This document shows, one piece after another, positions 49,796 to 58,854 of a stretch of DNA of 64,000 bases. How positions within the stretch are numbered: the stretch's first letter is position 1; every line of letters begins with the position of its first letter. Both the position numbers and the translations under genes were made by a program. The notes under the pieces were generated by a model, which had not been told where the DNA came from, did no database searches, and saw nothing but the letters and a program-made list of their open reading frames with translations. The stretch is taken from the NCBI RefSeq assembly GCF_000771225.1, contig NZ_JDTZ01000002.1, positions 248,001-312,000 of the forward strand, in the 5' to 3' direction. Source of the DNA: Bifidobacterium pseudolongum subsp. pseudolongum DSM 20099 (lineage in GTDB: Bacteria; Actinomycetota; Actinomycetes; Actinomycetales; Bifidobacteriaceae).

Positions 49796-51451
49796 CTATT
49801 GCTGCAATGCCGCAAAGGAATCCAGTGTCTGGACCACTTTGAGCATACGGGTACGCAACAGCTTAGCGCCCAGCCATGTACCAAGGCACAGGAAGACTAC
49901 GCCATTGGCGAGTGCCACGGGGATGATCCACAGGTAGGCGTCGCCGTGGCCGGTCGCGGCGAGGATGATTGCGACGATGGCCGTGGGCAGCATGCACGCG
50001 ATCTCCGCGAGCATGTACAGCAACGGCAGGAACGCCTGCGCGGCGCCGCGGCCCTGCGGGTTGGTGAACGGCTTGGCCATCGACGGCACCGGGTAGAGGA
50101 TCGAGCAGTTGAACAGCTCCGCGACGCCGAGCGACGCCACGGCCCAGCCCCAGCTGGCGGCGATGAACGTGAAGGCGGTCGCCAATCCGCTTGGGTTCGA
50201 CCAGTCGCCCGTGATGATGAATGCGACTACGGAAAGCAGGGCGATGTACACCGTGTCGATGATCAGATAGACGCGTACACGCCCCGTGCGGTCGTCGATC
50301 GCGCGCGTGCCGGCGATGACCTCCATGACGAACCCCTGGCCGTCGTATGCCAGGCCGTTCGATTCGGTCAGTGACATGAACATGCCGCCCATGAGCACGC
50401 CCATCCACACGAACCACGAGCCGGTGTCCTTGCTTTCGAGCGCGAAGATCACCACGAAGAACAGCGGCATGATGAACATCATCGACTGTCGCGCGTCGCG
50501 GCGCAACAGGCTGCCCAGACGCGCGGAGACGGCGCCGGAGGGACTGTCGGGCATGCGCGAGAACAGACCGAGGCCCTTGGCCGCCTTGGCGCGCACCGCG
50601 TCGCTGCTGTGCGTGCGCTGCCAGTGCAGGCACCATTGCGAGATGAGGAAGCACACAGCGCACAACGCCAACGCGCACAGCACATGCAACAGCCAGAAGA
50701 GCCACTGGCCGTTGGCGGCGTCGAACGGCAGCATGAACGGCGCGCCCAACGGCAGCCAGCCGAACACGCGCGCAATGGGGGCGAGCGTGGCCGCGTCGAG
50801 CGAGACCTCGTTGATCATGAGGATGTTCGGCATCTGCGCCACCACCACGAACAACATGATGACCACGACGTAGAAGATGTTCTTGCCGGTCTGCGAATCG
50901 GTGATGATGTCCGCCACCGCCAGCAGCGCTTTCGACACGCACATCGCGGTGAGCACGATGAGCGGGGCGGCCACCAGCTGGCTGATTACGGCCGCAGCGC
51001 CAAGCCCGCGGTACGCCATCGCCCACAGCATGAAGCCCACAAGCGCTGTGATGGCGGGGATGCCGGTCAGGCCGGCGAGCAGCAGGCCGAGCTGCAGCGT
51101 GCGGTCGGGAATGCCGTACGGGGCGAACTTGTCCATGCTCATCGTGGAGTTCTCACCGATGAACATGGCCTGCATGAGCGCCACGAACAGGATGCCGGCG
51201 GTGCCTGCGAGCGGCATGACCGCCGGCAGATACTCCCACATGTCGTGCGCCATGCCATGCCCTACGGCGAAAGCGAGTATGCCTGTGCCGACCACGGTGC
51301 CAAGCGCGAGCAGATACGCCAGCACATAGGCCACGACCTGCCACGGCGACGTCTTGAGCGCGGCGTTCGTGAGGGTCCAACGCAGACGCACAAGCGTCCA
51401 CGGCATGTTGGGGGCCGCCGTGCCGGCCGATCGCGTCACGGGCGCGCTCAT
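49796..51451 (-). CDS. ABC transporter permease, exporter type
   Basis: The 551-residue protein has about twelve to fourteen hydrophobic segments and no periplasmic domain, resembling ABC-2-type export permeases. It overlaps the ATPase gene by an ATGA. The substrate is unknown; with dacB and glycosyltransferases nearby an envelope role is possible. It ends near LDSFAALQQ. Confidence 0.85.
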   Translation of the reverse strand: MSAPVTRSAGTAAPNMPWTLVRLRWTLTNAALKTSPWQVVAYVLAYLLALGTVVGTGILAFAVGHGMAHDMWEYLPAVMPLAGTAGILFVALMQAMFIGENSTMSMDKFAPYGIPDRTLQLGLLLAGLTGIPAITALVGFMLWAMAYRGLGAAAVISQLVAAPLIVLTAMCVSKALLAVADIITDSQTGKNIFYVVVIMLFVVVAQMPNILMINEVSLDAATLAPIARVFGWLPLGAPFMLPFDAANGQWLFWLLHVLCALALCAVCFLISQWCLHWQRTHSSDAVRAKAAKGLGLFSRMPDSPSGAVSARLGSLLRRDARQSMMFIMPLFFVVIFALESKDTGSWFVWMGVLMGGMFMSLTESNGLAYDGQGFVMEVIAGTRAIDDRTGRVRVYLIIDTVYIALLSVVAFIITGDWSNPSGLATAFTFIAASWGWAVASLGVAELFNCSILYPVPSMAKPFTNPQGRGAAQAFLPLLYMLAEIACMLPTAIVAIILAATGHGDAYLWIIPVALANGVVFLCLGTWLGAKLLRTRMLKVVQTLDSFAALQQ

Positions 51452-52359
51452 CGGCGCACCTCCCCCGCCGGCGCCTGCGGTGAGGCAGCCGCGGAGGGCG
51501 GGGCCTGCCCGTCCGCGCCGCCGTCAAGCCATGCGATGTGCGCGGCGCCATGGCGGCCGCCCACAAGCTGCAGGAAGCGCTCCTCGAGGTCTTCTCCGGC
51601 GGCAACCTGCCCCACTGTGCCCGCAGCCACGACCTGGCCATGGTTGACCACGGCCACATGGGTGCACATGCGCTCCACGAGCGCCATCACATGCGAGGAG
51701 ATGACCACCGTGCCGCCGGTGCGCACGTAATCGACGAGGATGTCCTTGATGTTCGCGCTCGACACGGGGTCGACCGATTCGAAGGGCTCGTCGAGCACGA
51801 GGATGCGCGGGCTGTGGATCATCGCGGTCGCCAGGCAGATCTTCTTGGTCATGCCGGCGGAATAGTCGCGCACCATGATGTTCGCGGCGGACGAGAGGTC
51901 GAATGCGGCGATCAGGTCCTTCGCGCGGGCCGCGGCCTCGGTGCGCGGCATGCCGCGCAGCATGCCGGCGTAGACAATCAGCTGCATGCCGGTGAGCGTG
52001 GGGAAAATCTGTTCGGGCTGCGGCATCAGGCCAATCAGGCGTTTGGCGGCATTCACGTCCTGCCACACATTGTGGCCCAGGATCATCGCCACGCCGCCGT
52101 CCGGCACAAGCAGGCCCGTGAGCATGTTGATCGTGGTGGTCTTGCCCGCGCCATTGGGACCGACCAGACCGTAGAACGATCCGGTGGGGATGTCGAGGGA
52201 AAGGCCGTTCACGGCGACTTTGTCGCCGAAGCGCTTGAACAGTCCCCGGATCGACACGGCCATGGCTGGGTCGGGTTGCATGGCCGGGGGCATGGCCATG
52301 GGGGCACCCCCAGTGGGAACTGTGGCATGTGTCGGAGTGCTCTGTGTTGGAGTGCTCAT
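51448..52359 (-). CDS. ABC transporter ATP-binding protein, exporter type
   Basis: The 303-residue ATPase has a 30-residue Thr/Pro/Met-rich N-terminal tail followed by a complete ABC domain: Walker A GPNGAGKTT, Q loop LMPQPEQIFP, signature YSAGMTKKICLA (YSAGM, a common exporter variant), Walker B RILVLDEPFESVD and H loop ISSH. The C-terminus is Gly/Ala/Pro-rich. The start ATG at 52359 is preceded by GGAAGAGAC. It pairs with the permease downstream. Confidence 0.92.
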   Translation of the reverse strand: MSTPTQSTPTHATVPTGGAPMAMPPAMQPDPAMAVSIRGLFKRFGDKVAVNGLSLDIPTGSFYGLVGPNGAGKTTTINMLTGLLVPDGGVAMILGHNVWQDVNAAKRLIGLMPQPEQIFPTLTGMQLIVYAGMLRGMPRTEAAARAKDLIAAFDLSSAANIMVRDYSAGMTKKICLATAMIHSPRILVLDEPFESVDPVSSANIKDILVDYVRTGGTVVISSHVMALVERMCTHVAVVNHGQVVAAGTVGQVAAGEDLEERFLQLVGGRHGAAHIAWLDGGADGQAPPSAAASPQAPAGEVRR

Positions 52360-52471
52360 GGTGTCTCTTCCGGTCTGTCCGGTTGCAAGGTCATACGCCA
52401 CCTTAGCAAAGGCCGGCAAAGGCGCGCCAATCCCTGTTCATGCGGCAGACAGAACCTCCGATACCGTCCGG

Positions 52472-53710
52472 TTACGCCGTCGTGGACCCGCCTTTGTGCT
52501 CGATGGGCTTCCATTCCGCCTTGGCGAACACCGCCTGGAACGAGATCGGCACATAGCTGAGCATGTAGATCGGGAAGCTCAGCACATAAGCGAACAGTTC
52601 CTTGTTGGTGGCGCCGATCTGCTTGCGTTCCACCACGATCGTGAGCGCCGCCAAAGCCATCATGAAGATGATCGAGTAGACAATGCCATTGACCCAGTTG
52701 AAGAGCGAACCGAGTTGGCTCTGCCATGTCACGAACCCGAACGCGGCGTAGATGATGCCCAATGCGATGCGGATCATCGTCAACACGGTGAACGGGCACA
52801 GCAGCAGTGTGAAGTCGATGGCCGCGAAATCGCGTTCCTTGATCGCACGGCGCACCAGGGCGGGGCCATAGTAGCGGAACACCTGTAGGAACCCCTTGCT
52901 CCAACGCAGGCGCTGACGCCAGCTCTGTGCGAAGGTGACCGGCTGCTCGTCGTAAAGGATCGCCGTGCCCACATACCCGATGCGGTCTCCGTGCAGCAGC
53001 GAGTCCATCGTGAACTCGAGGTCTTCGGTGAGCAGGTGGAACTTCCAGCCCTTGTTGCGGCGCATCACACTCTGCGAGAACATGAACCCCGTGCCACCCA
53101 CATGGCAGCTGTTGCCGAGCCACATGCGCGAGGCGCTCAGGAAGCGCGATTCACGGATGAACCACAGCGCGGAACCCGACGAAACCCAGTTTTCGGAAAG
53201 GTTCACCGAATTGCGGTAGCTCGTGAGAATGCGGAAGCCGGCCTGGAAGCCCTTGTTCATCTCCTCGAAGTAATGCTCGTCGAGCCGGTTGTCGGCGTCG
53301 AACACGAAGAACGCGTCGTAGGCGTCGGCCGCACGCGATTCGATCATCGTGTTGAGCAAATAGGTGAGCGCGTAGCCTTTGCCGATCTGCGTCGTGTCGA
53401 ACCGCTCGACGACATTGCCGCCCAGGTCACGCACCACTTGCGCGGTGGAGTCGGTGCAGTTGTCGGCCACGACCCAGACGTCGATGAGGTGGCTCGGGTA
53501 GGACTGCAGCTGGATGTCGCGGATCAGATTGCCAATCACCGCCTCCTCGTTGCGCGCCGAGATCAGCACGGCGTAGCGTTTGTCCATCGGGACTGCCGGG
53601 AAGACGACCGGTTTGGCGAACAGCGAGATCAGGATGCACAGGGCCTGGTAGCCCATGCCCACGCCTCCCACCACGATGAGCAGGATGTCAAGAATCGTCA
53701 ATAACAGCAT
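52472..53710 (-). CDS. Membrane glycosyltransferase, family 2 (processive type)
   Basis: The 412-residue protein has an N-terminal membrane helix, a GT-A domain with DXD-like FVFDADNRLDE (about 140-150), TEDLEF and the QRLRW (QxxRW) signature of processive polysaccharide synthases, then four C-terminal membrane helices. That architecture is like hyaluronan/NodC/IcaA-type enzymes, so it may build an exopolysaccharide or wall glycan. Its ATG shares the A of the AI-2E gene's TGA (TGATG). Confidence 0.9.
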   Translation of the reverse strand: MLLLTILDILLIVVGGVGMGYQALCILISLFAKPVVFPAVPMDKRYAVLISARNEEAVIGNLIRDIQLQSYPSHLIDVWVVADNCTDSTAQVVRDLGGNVVERFDTTQIGKGYALTYLLNTMIESRAADAYDAFFVFDADNRLDEHYFEEMNKGFQAGFRILTSYRNSVNLSENWVSSGSALWFIRESRFLSASRMWLGNSCHVGGTGFMFSQSVMRRNKGWKFHLLTEDLEFTMDSLLHGDRIGYVGTAILYDEQPVTFAQSWRQRLRWSKGFLQVFRYYGPALVRRAIKERDFAAIDFTLLLCPFTVLTMIRIALGIIYAAFGFVTWQSQLGSLFNWVNGIVYSIIFMMALAALTIVVERKQIGATNKELFAYVLSFPIYMLSYVPISFQAVFAKAEWKPIEHKGGSTTA

Positions 53711-55278
53711 CAGTGCCAGCGGCTCCTCGGGTTGTCGGTGCCGCCCTCACCGGTATGCGGTGCGTCGGCCGGGGAATCGTCATGAGGTTGGGGGTGCGCG
53801 GCATCGGCCGTGCCGGACGCGTCCGTTGCATCAGGGGTATCGGAAGTGCCGGCTGCCGCGGCGTCGGTCTGCGATCGCAGCGCGTCCAGCCCGCCGCTGT
53901 GCGGCGTATGTGTGGAGTCGAACACGTTCTTGGGGATCGCCACGGTCGGCAGATCCTCCCCTGTGCGTGGCGTGGTGTCGTCTGGGTAATCGTAGACCTG
54001 GCGCTGCAGTTCCTTGATCTGGTCGTCGAAGGTCACATGGGCGCTCGTGCCCTTGGCCTGGCGTGGCATGTGGTCGCTCACCGGCTTGATTACATGTTCG
54101 TTGATCGCGTCCGCCGCTTCGACCATCTTCGACTTCTTCTTTGGCTCCGGATCGTTCATCAACGGCATGTCCACAAGCGGGTACCGCTTCATCGAGACCT
54201 TGAGCAGCACCTGGATGCTCGCGGTGATCGGCAACGCTAGGAATGCGCCCAATGCGCCGAAGAGAGAGCCGAACAACAGCACGGTGAGGAAGGCGATGCA
54301 CGGGTTGAGGTCCATCGTGCGTTCGGAGATCTTCGGGGAAAGCAGCAGGTTCTCGATCTGCTGGTAGACGGTGATGAACACAACCACACCGAGGCCATAG
54401 GCCAGGCCGCGCTCGCCCCAAGCAAACATGACCGGCAGTGCGCCACCGATGTAGGTGCCGAGCGTCGGCACGAACTGCGAGACGATGCCGCAGAACAGCG
54501 CGAGCGGCAGCCAGTACGGCACTTTGATGACCATGAGGAACACCGCCGTGCATGCGGCGTTGATCGCGGCCAGGATCGAACGGGAGAACAGGAAGCCGGA
54601 GATCTGGCCCTGCACGACCGTCCATATCATCAGGAACCGGCGCTGCGAATGCGGCGCGATCCACTGGCACAGGCTGCGGCGCAGTTTGGGGCCGGCGATC
54701 GAGATGTAGAACGCCACCATGAGCGCCGTGGTGAAGTTGAGGATCTGCCCGAGCACGCCCACCGTGGTACTCATGGCCTGGCCGGCGAAGTCGGTGACCC
54801 ACGAACCCTTCACATTCTTCATGATCTCACCGCCCAGATCGTTCATCTCTGGCAGTTTGAACTGTGTTTTCTCGGCGATGAGCGCGGCGAACTGGTTGTA
54901 GAGGTCGGGCAGTCCCTTGACCATCGAGATCAGCTGCTGCACGAACATGTTGCCGAACAGGCCAAGCAGCACGGCCACAATGATGATCAGACCGACGAGG
55001 CAGGTGACTGACGCCACGGCACGCTTCCACCCGTGCTTGATCAGGCGCACCACCAGTGGTTCGACCGCAAGGGCGAGGAACAGCGCGATGATGACGTCGA
55101 AGATGATGTAGGTGATCTTGCCCCACGAGGTGAAGGCGAACCATCCCAGATACACGGCGATCACGGCATAGAAAAGCGCCCGCCCATACCATTCGGGTGG
55201 TCTGCGCGGATCGCCCTTCGACGGGAACAGCGAATTGACGTCGAGTTTCTTCTGATTGTTCGCGCTCTGTTCGGTCAT
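53710..55278 (-). CDS. AI-2E family membrane protein with long acidic tail
   Basis: The 522-residue protein is of the AI-2E/PerM superfamily: eight membrane helices and the family motif around PTLGTYIGGALPVMFAW. Members export varied substrates; AI-2 itself cannot be assumed. After the core, about 150 residues are Pro/Asp/Thr/Ala-rich and hydrophilic, presumably cytoplasmic. It starts at 55278 after TGAGGGC and is coupled to the glycosyltransferase, so a link to envelope polysaccharide is possible. Confidence 0.87.
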   Translation of the reverse strand: MTEQSANNQKKLDVNSLFPSKGDPRRPPEWYGRALFYAVIAVYLGWFAFTSWGKITYIIFDVIIALFLALAVEPLVVRLIKHGWKRAVASVTCLVGLIIIVAVLLGLFGNMFVQQLISMVKGLPDLYNQFAALIAEKTQFKLPEMNDLGGEIMKNVKGSWVTDFAGQAMSTTVGVLGQILNFTTALMVAFYISIAGPKLRRSLCQWIAPHSQRRFLMIWTVVQGQISGFLFSRSILAAINAACTAVFLMVIKVPYWLPLALFCGIVSQFVPTLGTYIGGALPVMFAWGERGLAYGLGVVVFITVYQQIENLLLSPKISERTMDLNPCIAFLTVLLFGSLFGALGAFLALPITASIQVLLKVSMKRYPLVDMPLMNDPEPKKKSKMVEAADAINEHVIKPVSDHMPRQAKGTSAHVTFDDQIKELQRQVYDYPDDTTPRTGEDLPTVAIPKNVFDSTHTPHSGGLDALRSQTDAAAAGTSDTPDATDASGTADAAHPQPHDDSPADAPHTGEGGTDNPRSRWH

Positions 55279-55398
55279 GCCCTCATTTAACCACAAACCG
55301 TCACTGGGAAAGCCGCCGCGGAGCCCGCCGGACGGCCTGGGGGCGGCGTTGCACGCGCACAGTGAACAATGCGCGCCAAGAGACCATATATATGTGCG

Positions 55399-55434
55399 TA
55401 TGCCGTGTACGGGCGCACACATATTCTAGAGCCT
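55399..55434 (+). promoter_or_regulatory. Putative promoter of the plus-strand glycosyltransferase
   Basis: TATTCT at 55422-55427 ends seven bases before the ATG at 55435, with no Shine-Dalgarno site, so the message may be leaderless. The -35 candidate (TATGCC, 55399-55404) is poor. A dyad ATATGTGCG with CGCACACATAT spans the region (about 55388-55423) and may be a regulator site. Confidence 0.4.
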
Positions 55435-56451
55435 ATGTTGAATGTATCGATTATCATCCCCACGTGGAATGAACAGGACCGCATCACCGACTGCCTCGAC
55501 AACGCGACCCGGCAGACGGTCATGCCGCATGAGGTCATCGTGGTAGACAACCGATCCACCGACAACACCGTGGCGATTGTGCAGCAGTACATGCAGGAAC
55601 ACCCCGAGGCGCCGATCCGCCTGCTCCATCAGGATGAGGAGCAGGGGCTCATTCCCACGCGCAACTACGGTCTGAACCATGCGACCGGCGATGTGCTGGG
55701 CCGTGTGGACGCGGACTGCATGCTCAAACCCGACTGGGTCGAGGTCGTGGCCGGCATTTTCACCGAGGACGCCGAGGCGATGGGCGCCACCGGCCCCGTA
55801 ACGTATTATGACATGCCCGCGCGCCGGATGGCGTTGCGCGGCGATGATTCCGTACGCCGCCACACCTACCGCGCGGACGGCGGCCAAGTGCTGCTGTTCG
55901 GATCCAACATGGCGCTGCGCGCCTCCGCATGGAAACTCATCGCGGGTGAAGTATGCCTCGACAAGGAAGACGTGATGCATGAGGACATCGACGTCTCCCT
56001 GCACCTGTTGGGCCGCGGCCTCAAAACCGTGTATTCGGAACGCATGATCTGCGGCATCTCGGCGCGCCGCATGGACACGTCGTTCAAATCGTTCCGCAAC
56101 TACATGAAGCGCTTCAAGAACACCTTCGAAGCACACCCGCAGCATTGGCGCAACCACAAGTCCGAGCGCACGCTGTATTTGATGTACCCGTGGTTGCACG
56201 CGCTGTTCCCCGTCTACCAGCAGTACCTGAAGGCGAAGGACATCAATCCGGCGGTGCGCATATGGTTCCGTGAGCAGGTGAATCTGGCCCGCCGTGAAGG
56301 CGACAATCTGGATGACCTACCGGGCATCGAGGAGTTCATCAGCGAAGTCCCCACCGACATCGACGGCATCAGCGAGGTCAACGAGGACATCCCGACCGAC
56401 GCCGAGTCCGAAGCCCCACAACCGGAGCCCGTTTCCAAGATGTCCAACTGA
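55435..56451 (+). CDS. Family 2 glycosyltransferase
   Basis: The 338-residue soluble protein has the GT-A fold: VSIIIPTWNEQDRI (nucleotide loop), VIVVDNRSTDNT, and the DXD motif LGRVDADCML (about 95-104). EDIDVSLHLLGRG is the acceptor-side ED motif. There is no C-terminal membrane domain; the last 40 residues are acidic. It is divergent from the AI-2E gene and faces the MerR gene. Sugar and acceptor are unknown. Confidence 0.9.
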   Translation: MLNVSIIIPTWNEQDRITDCLDNATRQTVMPHEVIVVDNRSTDNTVAIVQQYMQEHPEAPIRLLHQDEEQGLIPTRNYGLNHATGDVLGRVDADCMLKPDWVEVVAGIFTEDAEAMGATGPVTYYDMPARRMALRGDDSVRRHTYRADGGQVLLFGSNMALRASAWKLIAGEVCLDKEDVMHEDIDVSLHLLGRGLKTVYSERMICGISARRMDTSFKSFRNYMKRFKNTFEAHPQHWRNHKSERTLYLMYPWLHALFPVYQQYLKAKDINPAVRIWFREQVNLARREGDNLDDLPGIEEFISEVPTDIDGISEVNEDIPTDAESEAPQPEPVSKMSN

Positions 56452-56467
56452 CGGGGATTTCCCGTGC

Positions 56468-56504
56468 CGGTGCCCGCGTGGTCAGCATGATTGCGCGGGC
56501 ACCG
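56468..56504. terminator. Bidirectional hairpin between GT2 and MerR genes
   Basis: Eleven-base arms CGGTGCCCGCG (56468-56478) and complement (56494-56504) flank 15 bases between convergent genes ending at 56451 and 56517. Confidence 0.6.
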
Positions 56505-56516
56505 TTGTATGCTCCC

Positions 56517-57314
56517 TCACACGATGATCATCGGCTCAGCGGTCTCCATGTCCGTTCCGGTGTGCGCGGCTGGCACCTCGAGGCACCAGCCATCATATCG
56601 GCAATTCGGGCAGACGAGCTTGCGCGAATACGGCGTATGCGCGGACCAGAACATCCGGGAGAACTTGGGCCGGAACACCGTATGGCAATTCAGGCACAGG
56701 TACGCCACCGAACGGAAGCAATACACCGATATCCCCACGCCCAACAGCACGATGGGCACCAGACCAATCACGAATGGGACCCAATTGCCGGTCATGATCC
56801 AGATGGCAAGCAGTGTGATCTCGAGGACATCCATGACGCCGCCGACTACCAGCATCGTGCCATGAATCCGCTTGAGTCCGGTTTTCCTACGCGTCACGAA
56901 TGCCGCATCGGAGAACGCATGCAGGTCGGTGCGGTCGCAATCATCGACCCGCCCGAGGGTCTTGCGCAACGCATCGAGCGTGCGTAGACGTGACTGGTCC
57001 AGCTCGATCTGCTTGCTCAGCTGCATGCGCTGGGCGGCAATGAGCGAATCGATGTACGCGGAGGATTGGTCATCGGCTAGCAAATCAGCGATCTGGCTGA
57101 TTGAGAACCCCAATCCGCGCAGGAACGTGATCACGGAAAGACGGCGCACGTCCTGCTCGTCGTACAGGCGCCGGCCGCCGCTGCTCATCTCGCTCGGCAC
57201 GAGCACGCCGCGATTGTCGTAATACTGTACGGTGCGCACCGAGACGCCGCACCGTTTCGCCAATTCGCCGGTGGTGTATTGGGTGGAAGTGTATTCGGTT
57301 GTCGATTCGGTCAT
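56517..57314 (-). CDS. MerR-type regulator fused to membrane helices and a zinc ribbon
   Basis: The 265-residue protein starts after GGAGCAACACC. A MerR DNA-binding domain is at about 14-85 (YTTGELAKRCGVSVRTVQYY, then NRGVLVPSEMSSGGRRLY), followed by a dimerisation helix (about 88-125). Two hydrophobic helices at about 151-173 and 178-200 follow, and then a CLNC...CPNC cluster (C207, C210, C235, C238), likely a zinc ribbon. MerR proteins are normally soluble, so membrane anchoring is notable. The signal is unknown. It converges with the glycosyltransferase gene. Confidence 0.85.
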   Translation of the reverse strand: MTESTTEYTSTQYTTGELAKRCGVSVRTVQYYDNRGVLVPSEMSSGGRRLYDEQDVRRLSVITFLRGLGFSISQIADLLADDQSSAYIDSLIAAQRMQLSKQIELDQSRLRTLDALRKTLGRVDDCDRTDLHAFSDAAFVTRRKTGLKRIHGTMLVVGGVMDVLEITLLAIWIMTGNWVPFVIGLVPIVLLGVGISVYCFRSVAYLCLNCHTVFRPKFSRMFWSAHTPYSRKLVCPNCRYDGWCLEVPAAHTGTDMETAEPMIIV

Positions 57315-57475
57315 GGTGTTGCTCCATCCATGCTGTGTTGATTCGGGTTGACGAGCGGACGGAGGTGCCAATTCGACCACCCCACTGGCCCGCATGGCCC
57401 CGAATATGGCATATGACGCCGCGTCACGAGCAAAATCGACACACCGAAAAGCTAGGATGTTCTGCCGGCGGAAAC

Positions 57476-57506
57476 AAAAAACCTCCCGCCTACATGAGGC
57501 GGGAGG
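57476..57506 (-). terminator. Terminator of the tRNA operon
   Basis: Nine-base arms CCTCCCGCC (57482-57490) and complement (57498-57506) with loop TACATGA are followed on the minus strand by TTTTTT, a textbook intrinsic terminator just after tRNA-Phe. Confidence 0.88.
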
Positions 57507-57510
57507 CCGA

Positions 57511-57586
57511 TGGTGGCTCCGAGCGGCATCGATCCGCTGACCTAACGATTTTCAGTCGTTCGCTCTACCAACTGAGCTACAGAGCC
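57511..57586 (-). tRNA. tRNA-Phe (GAA), CCA encoded
   Basis: A full cloverleaf reads on the minus strand from 57586: acceptor GGCTCTG with CGGAGCC, D arm GCTCAGTTGGTAGAGC, anticodon loop with GAA within GACTGAAAATC, T arm GGATCGATGCC. The 3' CCA is encoded (57511-57513), unlike the two tRNA-Asp copies. Confidence 0.96.
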
Positions 57587-57622
57587 AGAACAATCCACAT
57601 CAACAACTGTGAGTGGACTTCG

Positions 57623-57696
57623 CGACCACGACCGGACTTGAACCGGCGACCTCCGCCGTGACAGGGCGGCGCTCTAACCAACTGAGCTACGCGGCC
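57623..57696 (-). tRNA. tRNA-Asp (GTC), copy nearer tRNA-Phe
   Basis: The 74-base cloverleaf has acceptor GGCCGCG with CGTGGTC (two G-U pairs), anticodon loop CTGTCAC (GUC), and T arm GGTTCAAGTCC. CCA is not encoded. The sequence is identical to the second copy, with a 35-base spacer between them. Confidence 0.96.
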
Positions 57697-57731
57697 TTGA
57701 ACCACTGGAGAACGAATCTCCGTGACCAAAG

Positions 57732-57805
57732 CGACCACGACCGGACTTGAACCGGCGACCTCCGCCGTGACAGGGCGGCGCTCTAACCAACTGAGCTACG
57801 CGGCC
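57732..57805 (-). tRNA. tRNA-Asp (GTC), promoter-proximal copy
   Basis: Identical in sequence to the copy at 57623-57696. It is the first gene of the Asp-Asp-Phe operon on the minus strand, about 35 bases after the likely transcription start. Confidence 0.96.
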
Positions 57806-57846
57806 GTTGCTTCCTAGTGAGAACCTCACCGGGACAACAGATGTAT

Positions 57847-57874
57847 ATAATACTCAAACGCCCCTTAAGCGCAA
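57847..57874 (-). promoter_or_regulatory. Promoter of the tRNA operon
   Basis: On the minus strand TTGCGC (plus 57869-57874) and TATTAT (plus 57847-57852) are separated by 16 bases, placing the start near 57840. The -35 abuts the hairpin that ends the upstream gene. Confidence 0.5.
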
Positions 57875-57876
57875 CT

Positions 57877-57899
57877 CACGGCGTGTCGCCCACGCCGTG
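57877..57899 (-). terminator. Hairpin after the DUF4190-like gene
   Basis: Nine-base perfect arms CACGGCGTG (57877-57885, 57891-57899) flank TCGCC, eight bases after the stop on the minus strand. Confidence 0.55.
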
Positions 57900-57906
57900 G
57901 CCGCAC

Positions 57907-58644
57907 TCAGTGCGCCAGATCCACCTGATACGTGACGACCGACGCCGGCGAAACCTGGAACGGCAACGTTGCGGCATCGGGCGATTCGACACCTTCGCGG
58001 TATGCCGAATAATCGGAGTCATAGTCGGAATCGAAGTCGAGCATGTCGCATTCGTCTTCGTCGCAGACCTGGCAATCGCCGTTGTGGCAGACCGTGCACT
58101 TGCCGTTCTTGCACACCGTGCCGTTCACATTGATCCATTCGGGGTGGTCGGAGACCGCGTTGACCGCCCAGAACACCAGCCAGATGCTCAGCACGGACAG
58201 CACGGTCATCACCGCGCCAATCACAATGCCCGCAATGGCCATGCCCTTGCTCTTCTCGTGTGATTTGTTGATCTGCACAAGCGCGATGATCGAGATGATC
58301 AGGCCGGCCGGGGCGATGAGGAACGACAGGATGAAGCCTACGATGCACATGACGTTCCACTTGCGCTGCGGTTCCACCATGCCATACATGCCCTGCGGCG
58401 GCACCTGGCCGTACGGCGGCTGCGGCACCGCCGGGGGAATCTGCGTCTGCGTGTACTGCGGCGTCTGCTGTCCACCATACTGTGGCGCGCCGTACGTCTG
58501 GCCATATGGCTGTGCGCTCGGCTGACCGTACTGCGGTTCGGCGTAGGTCGGCACAGGCGTGGGTTCGGTGTTGTAGGGTTCCTGCGCGGAGCCCTGTGGG
58601 GACTCGTTCATCGGTTCTTGTCCATAAGGGTACTGTTCTGCCAT
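57907..58644 (-). CDS. DUF4190-like membrane protein with Pro/Gln-rich N-terminus and Cys-rich tail
   Basis: The 245-residue protein begins MAEQYPYGQEPM. Residues ~1-90 are Gln/Pro/Tyr/Gly-rich and disordered, with PQYG-like repeats. Two membrane helices (about 95-122 and 132-160) form the DUF4190 core with the linker INKSHEKSKGMAIAGI. The outside tail contains the run CKNGKC, CHNGDC, CDEDEC: three C-x4-C units spaced by two residues, then an Asp/Ser-rich stretch. Actinobacterial members often have similar layouts, but the Cys triplet is unusual. Function is unknown. The ATG at 58644 has only a weak site. Confidence 0.75.
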   Translation of the reverse strand: MAEQYPYGQEPMNESPQGSAQEPYNTEPTPVPTYAEPQYGQPSAQPYGQTYGAPQYGGQQTPQYTQTQIPPAVPQPPYGQVPPQGMYGMVEPQRKWNVMCIVGFILSFLIAPAGLIISIIALVQINKSHEKSKGMAIAGIVIGAVMTVLSVLSIWLVFWAVNAVSDHPEWINVNGTVCKNGKCTVCHNGDCQVCDEDECDMLDFDSDYDSDYSAYREGVESPDAATLPFQVSPASVVTYQVDLAH

Positions 58645-58854
58645 AAATCCCACAGTGTAACAGTGCACTCTGGGTGGTTCCATACAATCGACCATACCGC
58701 GCATCACGCGCATCTCATATGCCGGAGCCAGAAAACGGCATGCGCGCACCACTGCTCGGCTGAGCGCTTTATTGCCGTAAGAGGATACCCGCCCCACGGC
58801 ATGCAAAACCCCGTACGGTGGAACGTAGCGGTCCATCAACGAAAAGAGGCAACC

